Positions 1 to 8,321 of a stretch of 64,000 nt of DNA are shown here, in pieces. A program made the translations under genes and the position numbers. Position 1 is the stretch's first letter. Each line of letters opens with the position of its first letter. Below the pieces are notes generated by a model, which saw only the letters and a list, made by a program, of their open reading frames with translations, made no database searches and had not been told where the DNA came from. The DNA is from Candidatus Krumholzibacteriota bacterium (GTDB lineage Bacteria; Krumholzibacteriota; Krumholzibacteriia; Krumholzibacteriales; Krumholzibacteriaceae): the NCBI GenBank assembly GCA_016932415.1, contig JAFGCX010000025.1:1-64000 (forward strand), read 5' to 3'.

Positions 1-131
1 CATAACGGGTTATTGACGATTTTTTGTTCGTAATTGCGTCCCATGAAAAACATGCTGAGATGCGTGTAAAAGTTTCGTGATCTATTCTACCAGGGATGTG
101 TTAATCCGCATTATTGTTTCTGAACGCGCTT

Positions 132-977
132 TCAACCTCCAAATGCTTTCATGCGGTCGAGGGGAGATATTATTCGTGCTAAATCCTTCCTCGAGACATG
201 GGTGTATATTTCAGTCGTTTTTGAGCTCTTGTGTCCCAGCAGTTCCTGAATATACCTCAAATCGGTCCCGTTTTCAAGCAGATGCGTCGCGAAACTGTGC
301 CTGAGGGTATGCGTGCTGACCTGTTTGCTTATCCCGGCGCGGTGTGATGCATTTGTGATCATGTTCTGAACGCTTCTCGGAGAGATATACCGTTTTTCAT
401 CAGCTCCCGGAAAAAGCCAGGCCGAGGGACAATAAGCCCTTGTATAGTCGCGCAGCACTCCCAGTGCCACATCGGAGAGGATCGTGTACCTGTCCTTCCT
501 GCCCTTTCCTCCCCTGACATGGATCAGGTGGCGTTCCGGATCTATGTCGCGCGTCTTGAGGCGCACCACCTCCCCCAATCGCAACCCCGCCGAATAGACA
601 ACCATCATTATCGCCAGGTGTTTTCTGTTTCTCACAACGGAGAAAAGACGCTGCACTTCCTCCATGCTCAGCACTGAAGGAAGCTTGCGGGCTTTTTTAG
701 GCCGGGGTAACTCGCTGATCACAAACGATTTCCTGAGTACATGAGCATAGAGGAATTTCAGGGCGCTGACCGCCTGGTTATGATATGAGATCGATACTTG
801 TTTCGTTTCTGTCAGATGAAGAAGAAAAGTCTCTATCTCGACTTTCCCGAGCTCAAGCGGGCTTTTCCTGAAAAACGCTACAAAGTTGGTTATCTGCTGG
901 AGATAGTTTTTTTCGGTCTTGCGGCTGTATCCGCGAAGCCGCATCTGGCGGCGCATCTCGTCCTTGAGCTTTCCCAT
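132..977 (-). CDS. Tyrosine recombinase (XerC/D-like integrase)
   Basis: Site-specific recombinase of the phage-integrase/Xer type, 281 aa. The N-terminal half is a SAM-like core-binding domain; the C-terminal half carries the whole catalytic set: Arg133 (GLRLGE), Lys158 (GGKGRKDR), His223 and Arg226 (HTLRHSFATH), His249 (LLGHKSS) and nucleophile Tyr258 (TEIYTHV). I start at the internal ATG because GGAAGGG lies just upstream; the longer frame adds a Gly/Arg-rich stretch with no ribosome site. Length is close to XerC/XerD, and there is no integron-type extra domain. It stands alone with no visible phage or cassette genes, so it may be a solitary integrase rather than the chromosome dimer resolvase. 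Confidence 0.9.
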   Translation of the reverse strand: MGKLKDEMRRQMRLRGYSRKTEKNYLQQITNFVAFFRKSPLELGKVEIETFLLHLTETKQVSISYHNQAVSALKFLYAHVLRKSFVISELPRPKKARKLPSVLSMEEVQRLFSVVRNRKHLAIMMVVYSAGLRLGEVVRLKTRDIDPERHLIHVRGGKGRKDRYTILSDVALGVLRDYTRAYCPSAWLFPGADEKRYISPRSVQNMITNASHRAGISKQVSTHTLRHSFATHLLENGTDLRYIQELLGHKSSKTTEIYTHVSRKDLARIISPLDRMKAFGG

Positions 978-1154
978 TTTCCCTTCCCTTCCGCCACCCC
1001 CGCCGCGCCAACAGGGAATCACCATCCAATTCCGGACCCTTCCGATGATATACTATCCCGCGCCAGGCATCAAGAGTTTAACATCCAATCGACAATCCGG
1101 TTGCCTCTTTGACAGGTGTTTTGTTTTTTCGGGAAATATTGCCCGTGCGCCACG

Positions 1155-1715
1155 CTATTTAAGCGAAAATCCCGATGTACCGAGGAATTCCCCTAGAGCT
1201 CGGTATTCGCCGTTGACATAGGTGATCAGCGGCACTTCAGAGATATCGAGCCTGCCCTCGGCCATCAGCGCCGCATCGGCGTGCTTGGCGACGACTTCTC
1301 CGATAAAGAGATGATGGACGCCGAGTTCGAGGACTTCACGTAATTCGCATTCGATATTCACGGGGCATTCGGCAACAAGTGGAGCATCGATCCTGCTTGC
1401 AGGCAACGGCGTAAGCCCGGCGCGTTCGAATTTGTCACCATTTCTTCCAGAGACGACTCCGCAAAGATCGACCTGGCGGACAATACCCGCTGTCGGCAGA
1501 TTGACTGTGAAACAGCCGCTTTCCTTTATCATCCTGTACGAATGACGTCCAGGTCTTATCGATACATGCATCATCTCCGGATCGGAGCAATTTACTCCGC
1601 ACCAGGCTACGGTGAGAAGATTATGCCCGAGTTCCTCATGGGCGCAGCCGACGAGGACCACGGGGACGGGGGCAAGGATCAAAGGGGTTTTGATCTCTCT
1701 CTTTTTTTCTTTCAT
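1155..1715 (-). CDS. Flavin reductase family protein (FMN-binding split barrel)
   Basis: About 186 aa, with the pattern of the flavin-reductase-like FMN-binding split barrel: an N-terminal beta segment (APVPVVLVGC), a conserved LLTVAWCGVNCSDP loop, SIRPGRHSY and CFTVNLPT, and a C-terminal strand VPLITYVNGEYRALG. Members reduce or bind FMN and often supply reduced flavin or act as NAD(P)H-flavin oxidoreductases in anaerobes. The start follows AAGAAGG about 6 bases upstream; the open frame extends 46 codons further without a ribosome site. It is encoded divergently from the beta-helix lipoprotein. Substrate unknown. Confidence 0.8.
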   Translation of the reverse strand: MKEKKREIKTPLILAPVPVVLVGCAHEELGHNLLTVAWCGVNCSDPEMMHVSIRPGRHSYRMIKESGCFTVNLPTAGIVRQVDLCGVVSGRNGDKFERAGLTPLPASRIDAPLVAECPVNIECELREVLELGVHHLFIGEVVAKHADAALMAEGRLDISEVPLITYVNGEYRALGEFLGTSGFSLK

Positions 1716-1862
1716 TATTACCTTCTTTATTCCTGCATCATGAAAAACGACTCCGGAAGCTGCGGGGCACCTCACCCGGGAGATGAAAACCGCCCACATC
1801 ATCTTCAAAAATATCCCTTTTATCAAGGACAAAAGATGATCGGTCAGAAACACCTGGGGCTC

Positions 1863-1891
1863 TTGACATCCGTCTCAATAATTTGTATTCT
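1863..1891 (+). promoter_or_regulatory. Sigma-70-type promoter for beta-helix lipoprotein
   Basis: TTGACA, a 17-base spacer and TATTCT: perfect -35, near-consensus -10. It lies about 50 bases ahead of the ATG of the downstream lipoprotein, which has its own AAAGGAAAG ribosome site. Confidence 0.7.
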
Positions 1892-1939
1892 GTCAAAGCG
1901 ATTAGGGACGATCAACTCCACAAAAGGAAAGGGATTACT

Positions 1940-3661
1940 ATGATATCGTTGTCCGGCCTCAGTTATCGATATTCAAACAAAAATCCGCTGCCAGAAAGAA
2001 AACCCGGTTTTATCGCGCCTGCCCGAATCAGGGTTTTTCGCGTTATAACACTGGTACTGGTGATTCCCTCCCTCTTTCTTCTTACCTCATGCTCGAGCAG
2101 TACGTCGCCTGGAGGAGGCGACGAACCTGAAGCCGCGACATGGTTCGTCGACCAGGCCGGCGGCGGGACTGGATCTGGAGAGAGCTGGGATGACGCCTTC
2201 ACAAACCTCTCGGCGGCGGTCACCGCTGCGAAAGCGGGAGACGAGATATGGGTGGTAGCCGGAACGTACACATCCGGCACTACCGATCACGACAGGCCCG
2301 TTGTTAGCCTCAAGAGCGGAGTATCCCTCTACGGAGGATTCGACGGATCGGAAGCCGCCCTCGCTGAACGCGATGTCGCGGCGAATCCAACGATTCTCGA
2401 CGGCAACGACATGGCGTTCCACGTCGTCATCGGCGCCGATGGCGCCGTTCTCGACGGGTTCACCATCACCGGCGGCAACGCCAACGGGGAGGGCGAGGCC
2501 GGCCGGGGCGCCGGTGTATTCTTAAGCGGTATTTCTATGACGATCTCTCACTGCATCATAGAGAACAACTACGCGGAATTCGGAGCGGGGATCTACGCGA
2601 CCGCCGATAACTCGACGATCAGCACTTCGATCATCCGCTTCAACGAGACCGGTGGGATGGGTTCCGATTATGCGGGCGGAGCGGGCTTTCTCGCGATGGA
2701 TGCCAGCACGACGCAGATCACCGATTGCCATTTCTTCCAGAATGTCAGCGCGAAATATGGGGGAGGCCTTCTAAGCTACAACTCCGAGATAACGGTGACC
2801 AGGTGCGACTTCGACGAGAACTCGGTCTCCGGAAATTACAATAACGGCGGCGGCATATACATCACGAACTGGAATAACACGGCGCTTGAACCTGTATTCA
2901 ACGATTGTGAATTCAGTGGCAATACCGCTTGGTATGGGGGTGCGTTCTATATGTACCAGTGCGTCGTTCATATCGATGGGTGCCTGTTTGACGGAAACAT
3001 TGCCAACGGGGGCGGCGGTGCGATCAACACATATTACGCCTCGCCGCTGATACAGAATACCGTATTCAACGATAATGACGCTGCGGCGGGAGGAGCGATC
3101 TATTTCTATTATCCTCGCGGAGGCGATCCTGCAGACCTGTTCAACTGTCTTTTCATCGGAAACAACGCTATCACCGGATACGGCGGAGCGATCATGTGCA
3201 ACAAGACATCTCCGAATGTTACGAATTGCACCTTCGCGGCTAATTTTGGATCTGTATGCGGCGGTATCTATATCCACACCGACGAGGTCCCCGTCGTAAC
3301 GAACTGCATACTATGGGACAACACGACTTCAAGCGGCGGAGCGCAGATACACGAGAACGGCGCCGGCGAACCACTGATACAGAACTGCTGCATCGATCAG
3401 GCCGATTATGAAGGAATTGGAAACACGATCCGCCTCGATCCTTTATGGGTCACCGGGCCCGATGGAGATTATTACCTCTCGCATGTAGCAAGCGGACAGA
3501 CCGAGACAAGTCCCTGCGTCGACGCTGGGAGCGATCAGGCGAGCCTTTTCAATTTCGACCTTCGCACGACCAGAATAGATATGGTTGTCGATTCCGGTGT
3601 CGTCGACATGGGATATCATTATCGCCGCTTGATCGTCGGCGCGGGACCGAGCCTTCAGTAA
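1940..3661 (+). CDS. Right-handed beta-helix lipoprotein (polymorphic outer membrane protein-like)
   Basis: Surface or periplasmic lipoprotein, 573 aa. A basic N-terminus and hydrophobic stretch end in lipobox LLTSC, followed by a Ser/Thr/Gly/Pro linker. The body begins WFVDQAGGGTGSGESWDDAF, a common opening of pectate-lyase-like parallel beta-helix proteins, and continues with repeated GGA/GGG-turn units (GRGAGVFL, GGGIYIT, YGGAFYMY, GGGAINTY, AGGAIYFY, YGGAIMCN, CGGIYIHT). The C-terminus (NCILWDN, SPCVDAG, DMGYHY) is typical of chlamydial-Pmp-like and choice-of-anchor proteins in FCB and planctomycete genomes. The ATG is chosen for AAAGGAAAG upstream. A carbohydrate or adhesion role is a family inference; no catalytic residues could be picked out. 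Confidence 0.85.
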   Translation: MISLSGLSYRYSNKNPLPERKPGFIAPARIRVFRVITLVLVIPSLFLLTSCSSSTSPGGGDEPEAATWFVDQAGGGTGSGESWDDAFTNLSAAVTAAKAGDEIWVVAGTYTSGTTDHDRPVVSLKSGVSLYGGFDGSEAALAERDVAANPTILDGNDMAFHVVIGADGAVLDGFTITGGNANGEGEAGRGAGVFLSGISMTISHCIIENNYAEFGAGIYATADNSTISTSIIRFNETGGMGSDYAGGAGFLAMDASTTQITDCHFFQNVSAKYGGGLLSYNSEITVTRCDFDENSVSGNYNNGGGIYITNWNNTALEPVFNDCEFSGNTAWYGGAFYMYQCVVHIDGCLFDGNIANGGGGAINTYYASPLIQNTVFNDNDAAAGGAIYFYYPRGGDPADLFNCLFIGNNAITGYGGAIMCNKTSPNVTNCTFAANFGSVCGGIYIHTDEVPVVTNCILWDNTTSSGGAQIHENGAGEPLIQNCCIDQADYEGIGNTIRLDPLWVTGPDGDYYLSHVASGQTETSPCVDAGSDQASLFNFDLRTTRIDMVVDSGVVDMGYHYRRLIVGAGPSLQ

Positions 3662-3738
3662 ACGAGTCCGGCAACTGGTGACAAAAAGGATTTTGCGCGG
3701 GGGGATCATTTTCTGTTCGACAGGCGGCCCCCCCTGGT

Positions 3739-4845
3739 TTACTTCGCCGCGGCCGCCATCACCTCCGCGCCATCCACCCAGACAGCCAGGTACGGCAGCT
3801 CTGCGCCCTTGCGCTTGAGATAGAGAAGGAACGGCCTGCTGAAGATAATCGATCTTCCCTCGCCGCCTCCTTTTTTAAGGAAGAATACGCCCTCGGACTC
3901 AAGCTGTACCCCGCTGCTATCGAGCCTGAACCTGACGTCCTGCCTCGCTTCAGCGATGAAATATTCCCTGAATCCTTCATTGCGAAGATACCTGCCGAGA
4001 AGAGGCTTGAAGGAGCATTCCGTGGAAAAATCGACGATTGGAACCAGCAGGATATCTTTTTCGCCGATCAGCTCCGGACTGGCAGCTGACACCTTCCGCG
4101 CGATTTTTTCGTACGTCTTGATCAACGATTCTTCCGGTTCGACGCTTGCCAGTACAAGCTCCTCTTCTGGATCATCGGTTTCAAGCCGGATTATCATCTC
4201 CCCTTTCGGGCTATACTCGAGGATTTCAACCTGGCTTCTCAGGTCTGCCGATCCCCCCTGCGCGCCCGGGCTGATCCCAAAAGCATGGACTTCCATGCTT
4301 CCTGCTGACCCCGAAAACTTCATCGGTCTTTCATATTCCTGAAAAGGCACCCTGAATTTCAGCATTTTGCTGAGAAAAGCGTAAGCAAGTATCCCATCGT
4401 CATCATTATATCTGCTCTCGATGATGGGAGCATTCCCTCCGAATCTGACCCTCAATTCCCTGTTGCTCTTCCCCACGATATCGTCGGCGCCATATCCCGT
4501 CATCACAAGGAAGTCCCTTTCGTTGAGGCCGAATGACTCCCCCGTGACGCTGTTCAACAGGTCGGCCATCTCGATCTGCCTGTCGAGAACGATCTTCTCC
4601 CCTACGATCTCGGTCGCCATCCTGTCCCAGGCGATCTGGAAGGTCGCGCAGAAAAGAACAGCCTTCCCGGGCTCGAAATCATTATCGAGAACGGATGTTA
4701 CGATAAGACCCACTTCCACTTTTTCCGGATCCTCAGCGGATACACTACCGGCTGATCCGGTCCCGCCGTTGACAACCAGGACAACGAGCAGAATCGCAAC
4801 AAACAGGTAAATCCGTTTAACTCCAGCTATTTGATTCATTTCCAT
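3739..4845 (-). CDS. Secreted protein, possible highly diverged serpin-fold protein
   Basis: 368 aa with a clear signal peptide (IYLFVAILLVVLVVNGGTGS) and a GGAAGGG ribosome site before the ATG. No family is obvious, but the order of segments resembles a serpin: a mid-protein LAYAFLSKMLKFRVPFQEY like the s3A/WxxPF region, then VLLVPIVDFSTECSFKPLLG like the strand before helix H, RFRLDSSGVQLESEG in the place of the hinge, and FSRPFLLYLKRKGAELPYLA like the C-terminal F-x-DHPFLF-I signature. An undisputed serpin lies near the right end of the window. The match is by eye and weak; most consensus serpin residues are absent, so a planctomycete-type hypothetical secreted protein is the safe call. 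Confidence 0.55.
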   Translation of the reverse strand: MEMNQIAGVKRIYLFVAILLVVLVVNGGTGSAGSVSAEDPEKVEVGLIVTSVLDNDFEPGKAVLFCATFQIAWDRMATEIVGEKIVLDRQIEMADLLNSVTGESFGLNERDFLVMTGYGADDIVGKSNRELRVRFGGNAPIIESRYNDDDGILAYAFLSKMLKFRVPFQEYERPMKFSGSAGSMEVHAFGISPGAQGGSADLRSQVEILEYSPKGEMIIRLETDDPEEELVLASVEPEESLIKTYEKIARKVSAASPELIGEKDILLVPIVDFSTECSFKPLLGRYLRNEGFREYFIAEARQDVRFRLDSSGVQLESEGVFFLKKGGGEGRSIIFSRPFLLYLKRKGAELPYLAVWVDGAEVMAAAAK

Positions 4846-5036
4846 TATTTTTCCCTTCCTATTATTTAACCCTGCCTGATCTGCGGATATGGATTAACCT
4901 TTTTATCCTCGATAATTGCCTCCTTTTTAGATCGCTTCCCCGGATTCTCTGCATATTTGACAGGGAAAATTGGACTGATGTTCCTAAAAATCTGGATTAT
5001 CCTGGAACAAATATTATTTTAATTCATTAAATATTC

Positions 5037-5076
5037 TTGACTGTAAAATGTTATTGTAGTATTGTGGTACTACAAT
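5037..5076 (+). promoter_or_regulatory. Promoter with 9-bp palindromic operator ahead of Rrf2/copper operon
   Basis: TTGACT, 17 bases, TATTGT form a good sigma-70 promoter. Lying across the -10 is a perfect inverted repeat, ATTGTAGTA-N6-TACTACAAT (5053-5076). Position and symmetry are those of a repressor operator; the adjacent Rrf2-family gene is the likely autoregulator. The rest of the 312-base divergent intergenic region (from 4846) holds no visible gene. Confidence 0.65.
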
Positions 5077-5157
5077 TCTTGTATTTTGCTGGAGACCCGG
5101 TCTACAGTGATCGACAGCTTTCAAATATGGCTCTGGAATTGAAAGGATCTGCCTGAT

Positions 5158-5559
5158 TTGAACGGATTTATAAAGATATCAAACGCTGCCTCCCTCGCGT
5201 TTCACGCGACGGCATATCTGGCCAGCCATGAAGGCGAACGTATCTCAAACAGGGAAATATCGGAAAGGTTCCTTGTCTCGGACGCGCATCTCGCCAAGAT
5301 CATGCAGAGGTTGCAGAAAGCGGGGATCGTAAAATCGGTCAGAGGCCCCAACGGCGGATATCTGCTCACCCGTTCGCCGGACGATTTTACCCTTACAGAG
5401 ATATACGAGGCTATCGAATCGAAAATCGAGACTGAAGGTTGCCTGCTTGATGAAAATGTTTGCGAGGGGGGATGCCTCCTCGGAGCACTTATAACCAGAC
5501 TGAACAAGGAGGTATGCGAAAAACTGGAGAATACAAGACTGTCAGATGTCAGGATTTAA
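5158..5559 (+). CDS. Rrf2 family transcriptional regulator (cysteine-ligand type)
   Basis: 133-aa winged-helix regulator. The HTH spans roughly residues 28-72 (ISNREISERFLVSDAHLAKI) followed by the family's wing motif RGPNGGYLL. Three cysteines, Cys95, Cys102 and Cys106 (C-x6-C-x3-C), sit where IscR/NsrR-type Rrf2 proteins bind an iron-sulfur cluster, with another at Cys120. The start is TTG, with GAAAGGAT about 11 bases upstream. It is the first gene after a promoter with a palindrome and is followed by the cysteine-repeat protein and Cus-type efflux genes, so a metal- or redox-sensing repressor of that operon is the best inference. The effector is not known. Confidence 0.88.
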   Translation: MNGFIKISNAASLAFHATAYLASHEGERISNREISERFLVSDAHLAKIMQRLQKAGIVKSVRGPNGGYLLTRSPDDFTLTEIYEAIESKIETEGCLLDENVCEGGCLLGALITRLNKEVCEKLENTRLSDVRI

Positions 5560-5667
5560 AAGGACAAGGGAAAATGGACCGGAAGGGGAAAAAGGCATCG
5601 ACATAGCCTCTACCGGAAAAAAAGCAGTCTTAATTTATAGATCGAGTCAATCAGAAGGAGGATAGGG

Positions 5668-6456
5668 ATGAATTTAAGAATGAACGCGAGATTCCTCATC
5701 GGGGTCGCACTGGTAATGCTCTTCGTCTTCGTGTCAGCTTCGCCTGGTTTTGCCGGCGGCAATAAAAAAGCCTGCTCGGCTGGCCTTTGCGAAGCAGCTG
5801 CCCTTTGCCAGGGTGAAAAAGACCAGGACAAGGTAAAAGAATCCAGGCCCTGCGGCATGCACGAGGGGAAAAAGTGCGAAAATGCCACCGAAGGCAAAGA
5901 ATGTTGCAAGCTGGCCGGCGAAAAATGTGAACACGCGAAGGGTGATAAGGCGTGCTGCAAAATGGCGGAAAATAAGTGTGCCCATGCCGCCGGTGATACT
6001 GCCTGCTGCAAGCATGCCGGGGAAAAATGCGACCACGCGAAGGGTGATAAAGCATGCTGCAAAATGTCCGGTAATAAATGCGATCGCGCGAAAGCTGATA
6101 AGACGTGCTGCAAAATGTCTGAGAAAAAGTGCCCCGGATCTTCCTTAGACAGCGCTGGCTGCAAGCATGCGCAGGTCAGGTGCGACGGGTGCGGGCTGGT
6201 CAAGGGATCTCCCGGCTGTTGCAAGATAGCCAAAGGTGCGAAGAACGCCGAGCTCTGTCTGAAGTGTGGTCAGATCAAGGGCAGCGACCTGTGCTGCAAA
6301 AAGGGCCAGGAAAAGTGCCCCGACTGCGGTCTCGCTAAAGGTTCTCCCGGTTGCTGCAGGATACCCGAAGGCGCGAAAAAAGCAGAACTTTGCGTTAAGT
6401 GTGGATTTATCAAGGGCAGCGAGGATTGCTGCAAGATCGAGAAGAAGAAAGAATAG
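5668..6456 (+). CDS. Exported 37-cysteine repeat protein of the copper-efflux operon
   Basis: 262 aa, very strong ribosome site (AAGGAGG). Residues 1-29 form a signal peptide (FLIGVALVMLFVFVSASPGFA). The mature part holds 37 Cys and two repeat classes: six 17-residue units, residues 67-168, of pattern K-C-x-HA-x-GD-x-A-CC-K; and two 45-residue units, residues 172-261, each with two C-x2-CG-x2-KGS-x2-CC modules. Lysine is abundant and aromatic residues nearly absent. The composition suggests a periplasmic metallothionein-like thiolate metal binder, possibly for Cu(I) or Ag(I), supplying the downstream efflux pump. I do not recognise a named family; function is inferred from composition and operon position. 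Confidence 0.8.
   Translation: MNLRMNARFLIGVALVMLFVFVSASPGFAGGNKKACSAGLCEAAALCQGEKDQDKVKESRPCGMHEGKKCENATEGKECCKLAGEKCEHAKGDKACCKMAENKCAHAAGDTACCKHAGEKCDHAKGDKACCKMSGNKCDRAKADKTCCKMSEKKCPGSSLDSAGCKHAQVRCDGCGLVKGSPGCCKIAKGAKNAELCLKCGQIKGSDLCCKKGQEKCPDCGLAKGSPGCCRIPEGAKKAELCVKCGFIKGSEDCCKIEKKKE
5866..6171 (+). repeat. Six tandem 51-base coding repeats
   Basis: Six in-frame copies of a 51-base unit encode the 17-residue Cys/His/Lys module. Copies 2 and 4 are nearly identical over their core, differing mostly at third positions, which points to recent duplication or conversion. Confidence 0.85.
6181..6450 (+). repeat. Two tandem 135-base coding repeats
   Basis: Two 45-residue units, each made of paired C-x2-C-G/KGS/CC modules, follow the shorter repeats in the same gene. 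The third positions have diverged more than those of the closest 51-base copies, suggesting an older duplication. Confidence 0.8.
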
Positions 6457-6466
6457 TGTAAATGCG

Positions 6467-7813
6467 ATGCGTGTTTTTCCGGCAGGCTACCGCGCGGTCC
6501 TGTTGATCGCGTTTCTCATACCTGCCTCTTCCGGAGCTTTCGAAAGAGACGAGGCCCGGGATATGATGAAAGCCGTCGAAGCGGGGTTCGCTTCGGCCAG
6601 CCCGGCCGGTCCCGGAAACACCCTCGAAGACTACCTCGCTTACGCGGCCCTCAACAATCCCGGTTTGAGGGCCGCCTTTTACAGATGGAAATCCCGTCTT
6701 GAAGGTATTGACGCGGAATCTTCCCTTGCCGATCCGGTTTTTTCCTATAGCTATTTCATTGAGAATATCGAAACGAGGGTGGGCCCGCAGAACCAGAGAT
6801 TCGGTATCAGGCAGAAGTTTCCCTGGTTCGGCACCCTCGGGGCAAAAAGAGATATGGCCGCTGAATCGGCTGCTGGCCTGTATCAGGCTTACCTGTCGGA
6901 AAAACTCTCCCTCTTTCTGCGGGTCAAGGAAGCGTACTACGACTGTTACCTTCTCCGGCGCGAAAGGGAGATCATCGAAGCGGGCGCCGGTCTGCTCGCT
7001 CAGATCGATGCTGTCTCCAGGACACGATATGAAACATCGAGCAGGCGCTACAGCGATCTGGTCAGGCTGGAGATCGAATCGAGCCTTCTCGAGGAGCGGC
7101 TTATATCTCTGGGCGACAGGGAAAAAGCCGCCTCGGCAAAATTAAGAGCTTCTCTTGATCTTCCCGGAACGGCAGAGATAGAAGTATCTGACAGTATTGC
7201 CAGGTTCACCCCATCTCTCGATTTTGAGACTGTAAAGAATGATATTCTCGCGAACAACCCCGATCTGAAAGCGCTCGGCCATATGATCGGAAGGGAAAAG
7301 GCCGCTCTGTCCCTTGCCCGCAGGGAAAGATGGCCGGATCTTACGATAGGGTTCGACTATATCGAGACCGGCGATGCTATCGATCCGACAATGCCCGGCA
7401 GCGGCAAAGACCCCTGGTCGGTCAACTTCGCCGTAGAACTGCCGATCTGGCATGGGAAGAACAGCTCCCGCGGGAAAGAAGCGCTAGCCGGCATCGAGAT
7501 GACCAGATATCTCCTCAGGGACCGGAAGAACAGTCTTGTAGCTCTCGCCGAAGAGGTTTTTTCCGAATATATCGAAGCGGGGCGCGATATTGATCTCTAC
7601 GGCAACGATCTGATCGCAAAAGCAGAGCACCTTCTAATCGTCACATTTGAAGAATATAAAACAGGAACGGCGGATTTTTCGGAACTTGTCGACGCGCAGC
7701 GCCAGCTTCTCGATCTGAGGCTTGAGCGTGAAAAAGCGATGGTCGTTGAAGCGAAAAAATTGGCGCTGATTGAGATGCTGACAGGGAAAGAACTCATGCA
7801 GGGTTCTGATTGA
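6467..7813 (+). CDS. TolC-family outer membrane efflux protein (CusC-like)
   Basis: 448 aa. The signal peptide is residues 1-24 (VLLIAFLIPASSGAF). Two outer-membrane-factor repeats are visible, each starting with a helix that contains the family pattern N-NP-L (NNPGLRAAFYRW near residue 60; NNPDLKALG near 265), followed by long coiled helices and GIRQKFPWFG and AVELPIWHGKN beta-barrel strands. The ATG lies 10 bases after the preceding stop; a longer open frame upstream is only the out-of-frame shadow of the cysteine-repeat gene. It should form the outer-membrane exit duct of the tripartite pump encoded by the next genes. Confidence 0.9.
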   Translation: MRVFPAGYRAVLLIAFLIPASSGAFERDEARDMMKAVEAGFASASPAGPGNTLEDYLAYAALNNPGLRAAFYRWKSRLEGIDAESSLADPVFSYSYFIENIETRVGPQNQRFGIRQKFPWFGTLGAKRDMAAESAAGLYQAYLSEKLSLFLRVKEAYYDCYLLRREREIIEAGAGLLAQIDAVSRTRYETSSRRYSDLVRLEIESSLLEERLISLGDREKAASAKLRASLDLPGTAEIEVSDSIARFTPSLDFETVKNDILANNPDLKALGHMIGREKAALSLARRERWPDLTIGFDYIETGDAIDPTMPGSGKDPWSVNFAVELPIWHGKNSSRGKEALAGIEMTRYLLRDRKNSLVALAEEVFSEYIEAGRDIDLYGNDLIAKAEHLLIVTFEEYKTGTADFSELVDAQRQLLDLRLEREKAMVVEAKKLALIEMLTGKELMQGSD

Positions 7814-7826
7814 AAGGAAGTCATTG

Positions 7827-8321
7827 ATGAAAATAATTACCATAATCTTCGCAGTGGTGATCGCCATAACTGCGTACGCAGGATTTTCTAACGCGCAGGT
7901 AACCGTGCCCAAACTTGTCGACGCCGGATCGATTGAAACGATAGGGTTGAAGAAACAGACCCTCTGCCCCGTCATGGGCAACCCGGTCGATCCAAAGATT
8001 TTCACAGATATTCAGGGCCAGCGGGTCTATTTCTGTTGCGCGATGTGCATCGACCAGTTCAGGGCAGCCCCCGGTAAATATTTCGAACAGGCGCGGATCG
8101 ACTCGGTACTTTTCGAGAATATACAGACGACCTGCCCGATTTCCGGAGACGTGATCGACAGGAAGTTCTTCACCTGGTACAAGGGCCGCGGTATCTACTT
8201 CTGCGGCGAAGAATGCAAAAAGATATTTGATTCCGATCCGGAAAAACAAATGGGTAAACTCGGCAAAGAGGAAGAAAAAAAGATCGAAAAAGAAAAGATG
8301 AAAGTCGAAAATGAACAGTAA
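7827..8321 (+). CDS. Exported protein with two YHS/TRASH-like metal-binding domains
   Basis: 164 aa, signal peptide residues 1-23 (IIFAVVIAITAYAGFSNA). Two similar modules follow: residues 46-86 with Cys47, Cys70, Cys71 and Cys74 (CPVMGNPVDP...YFCCAMC), and residues 102-140 with Cys103, Cys126 and Cys130 (CPISGDVIDR...YFCGEEC). The pattern CPxxG-N/D...Y-F-C-x2-C is that of YHS/TRASH heavy-metal modules found in copper-responsive proteins. The tail is highly charged Glu/Lys. AAGGAAG precedes the ATG. Its end overlaps the adaptor gene by 11 bases, implying coupled translation. A periplasmic copper donor or sensor role is inferred. Confidence 0.8.
   Translation: MKIITIIFAVVIAITAYAGFSNAQVTVPKLVDAGSIETIGLKKQTLCPVMGNPVDPKIFTDIQGQRVYFCCAMCIDQFRAAPGKYFEQARIDSVLFENIQTTCPISGDVIDRKFFTWYKGRGIYFCGEECKKIFDSDPEKQMGKLGKEEEKKIEKEKMKVENEQ

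Noticed and set aside
1-131. Attachment site next to the recombinase
   Set aside because: No tRNA, repeat or core-type inverted sites could be seen in the sequence available.
3690-3738. G-run and C-run as a terminator between convergent genes
   Set aside because: The runs could pair, but the loop is long, and no T tract follows on either side.
5610-6233. Minus-strand 207-codon open frame rich in Ser/His/Leu
   Set aside because: It is the antisense shadow of the repeat gene; the periodic pattern merely mirrors the 51-base repeats.
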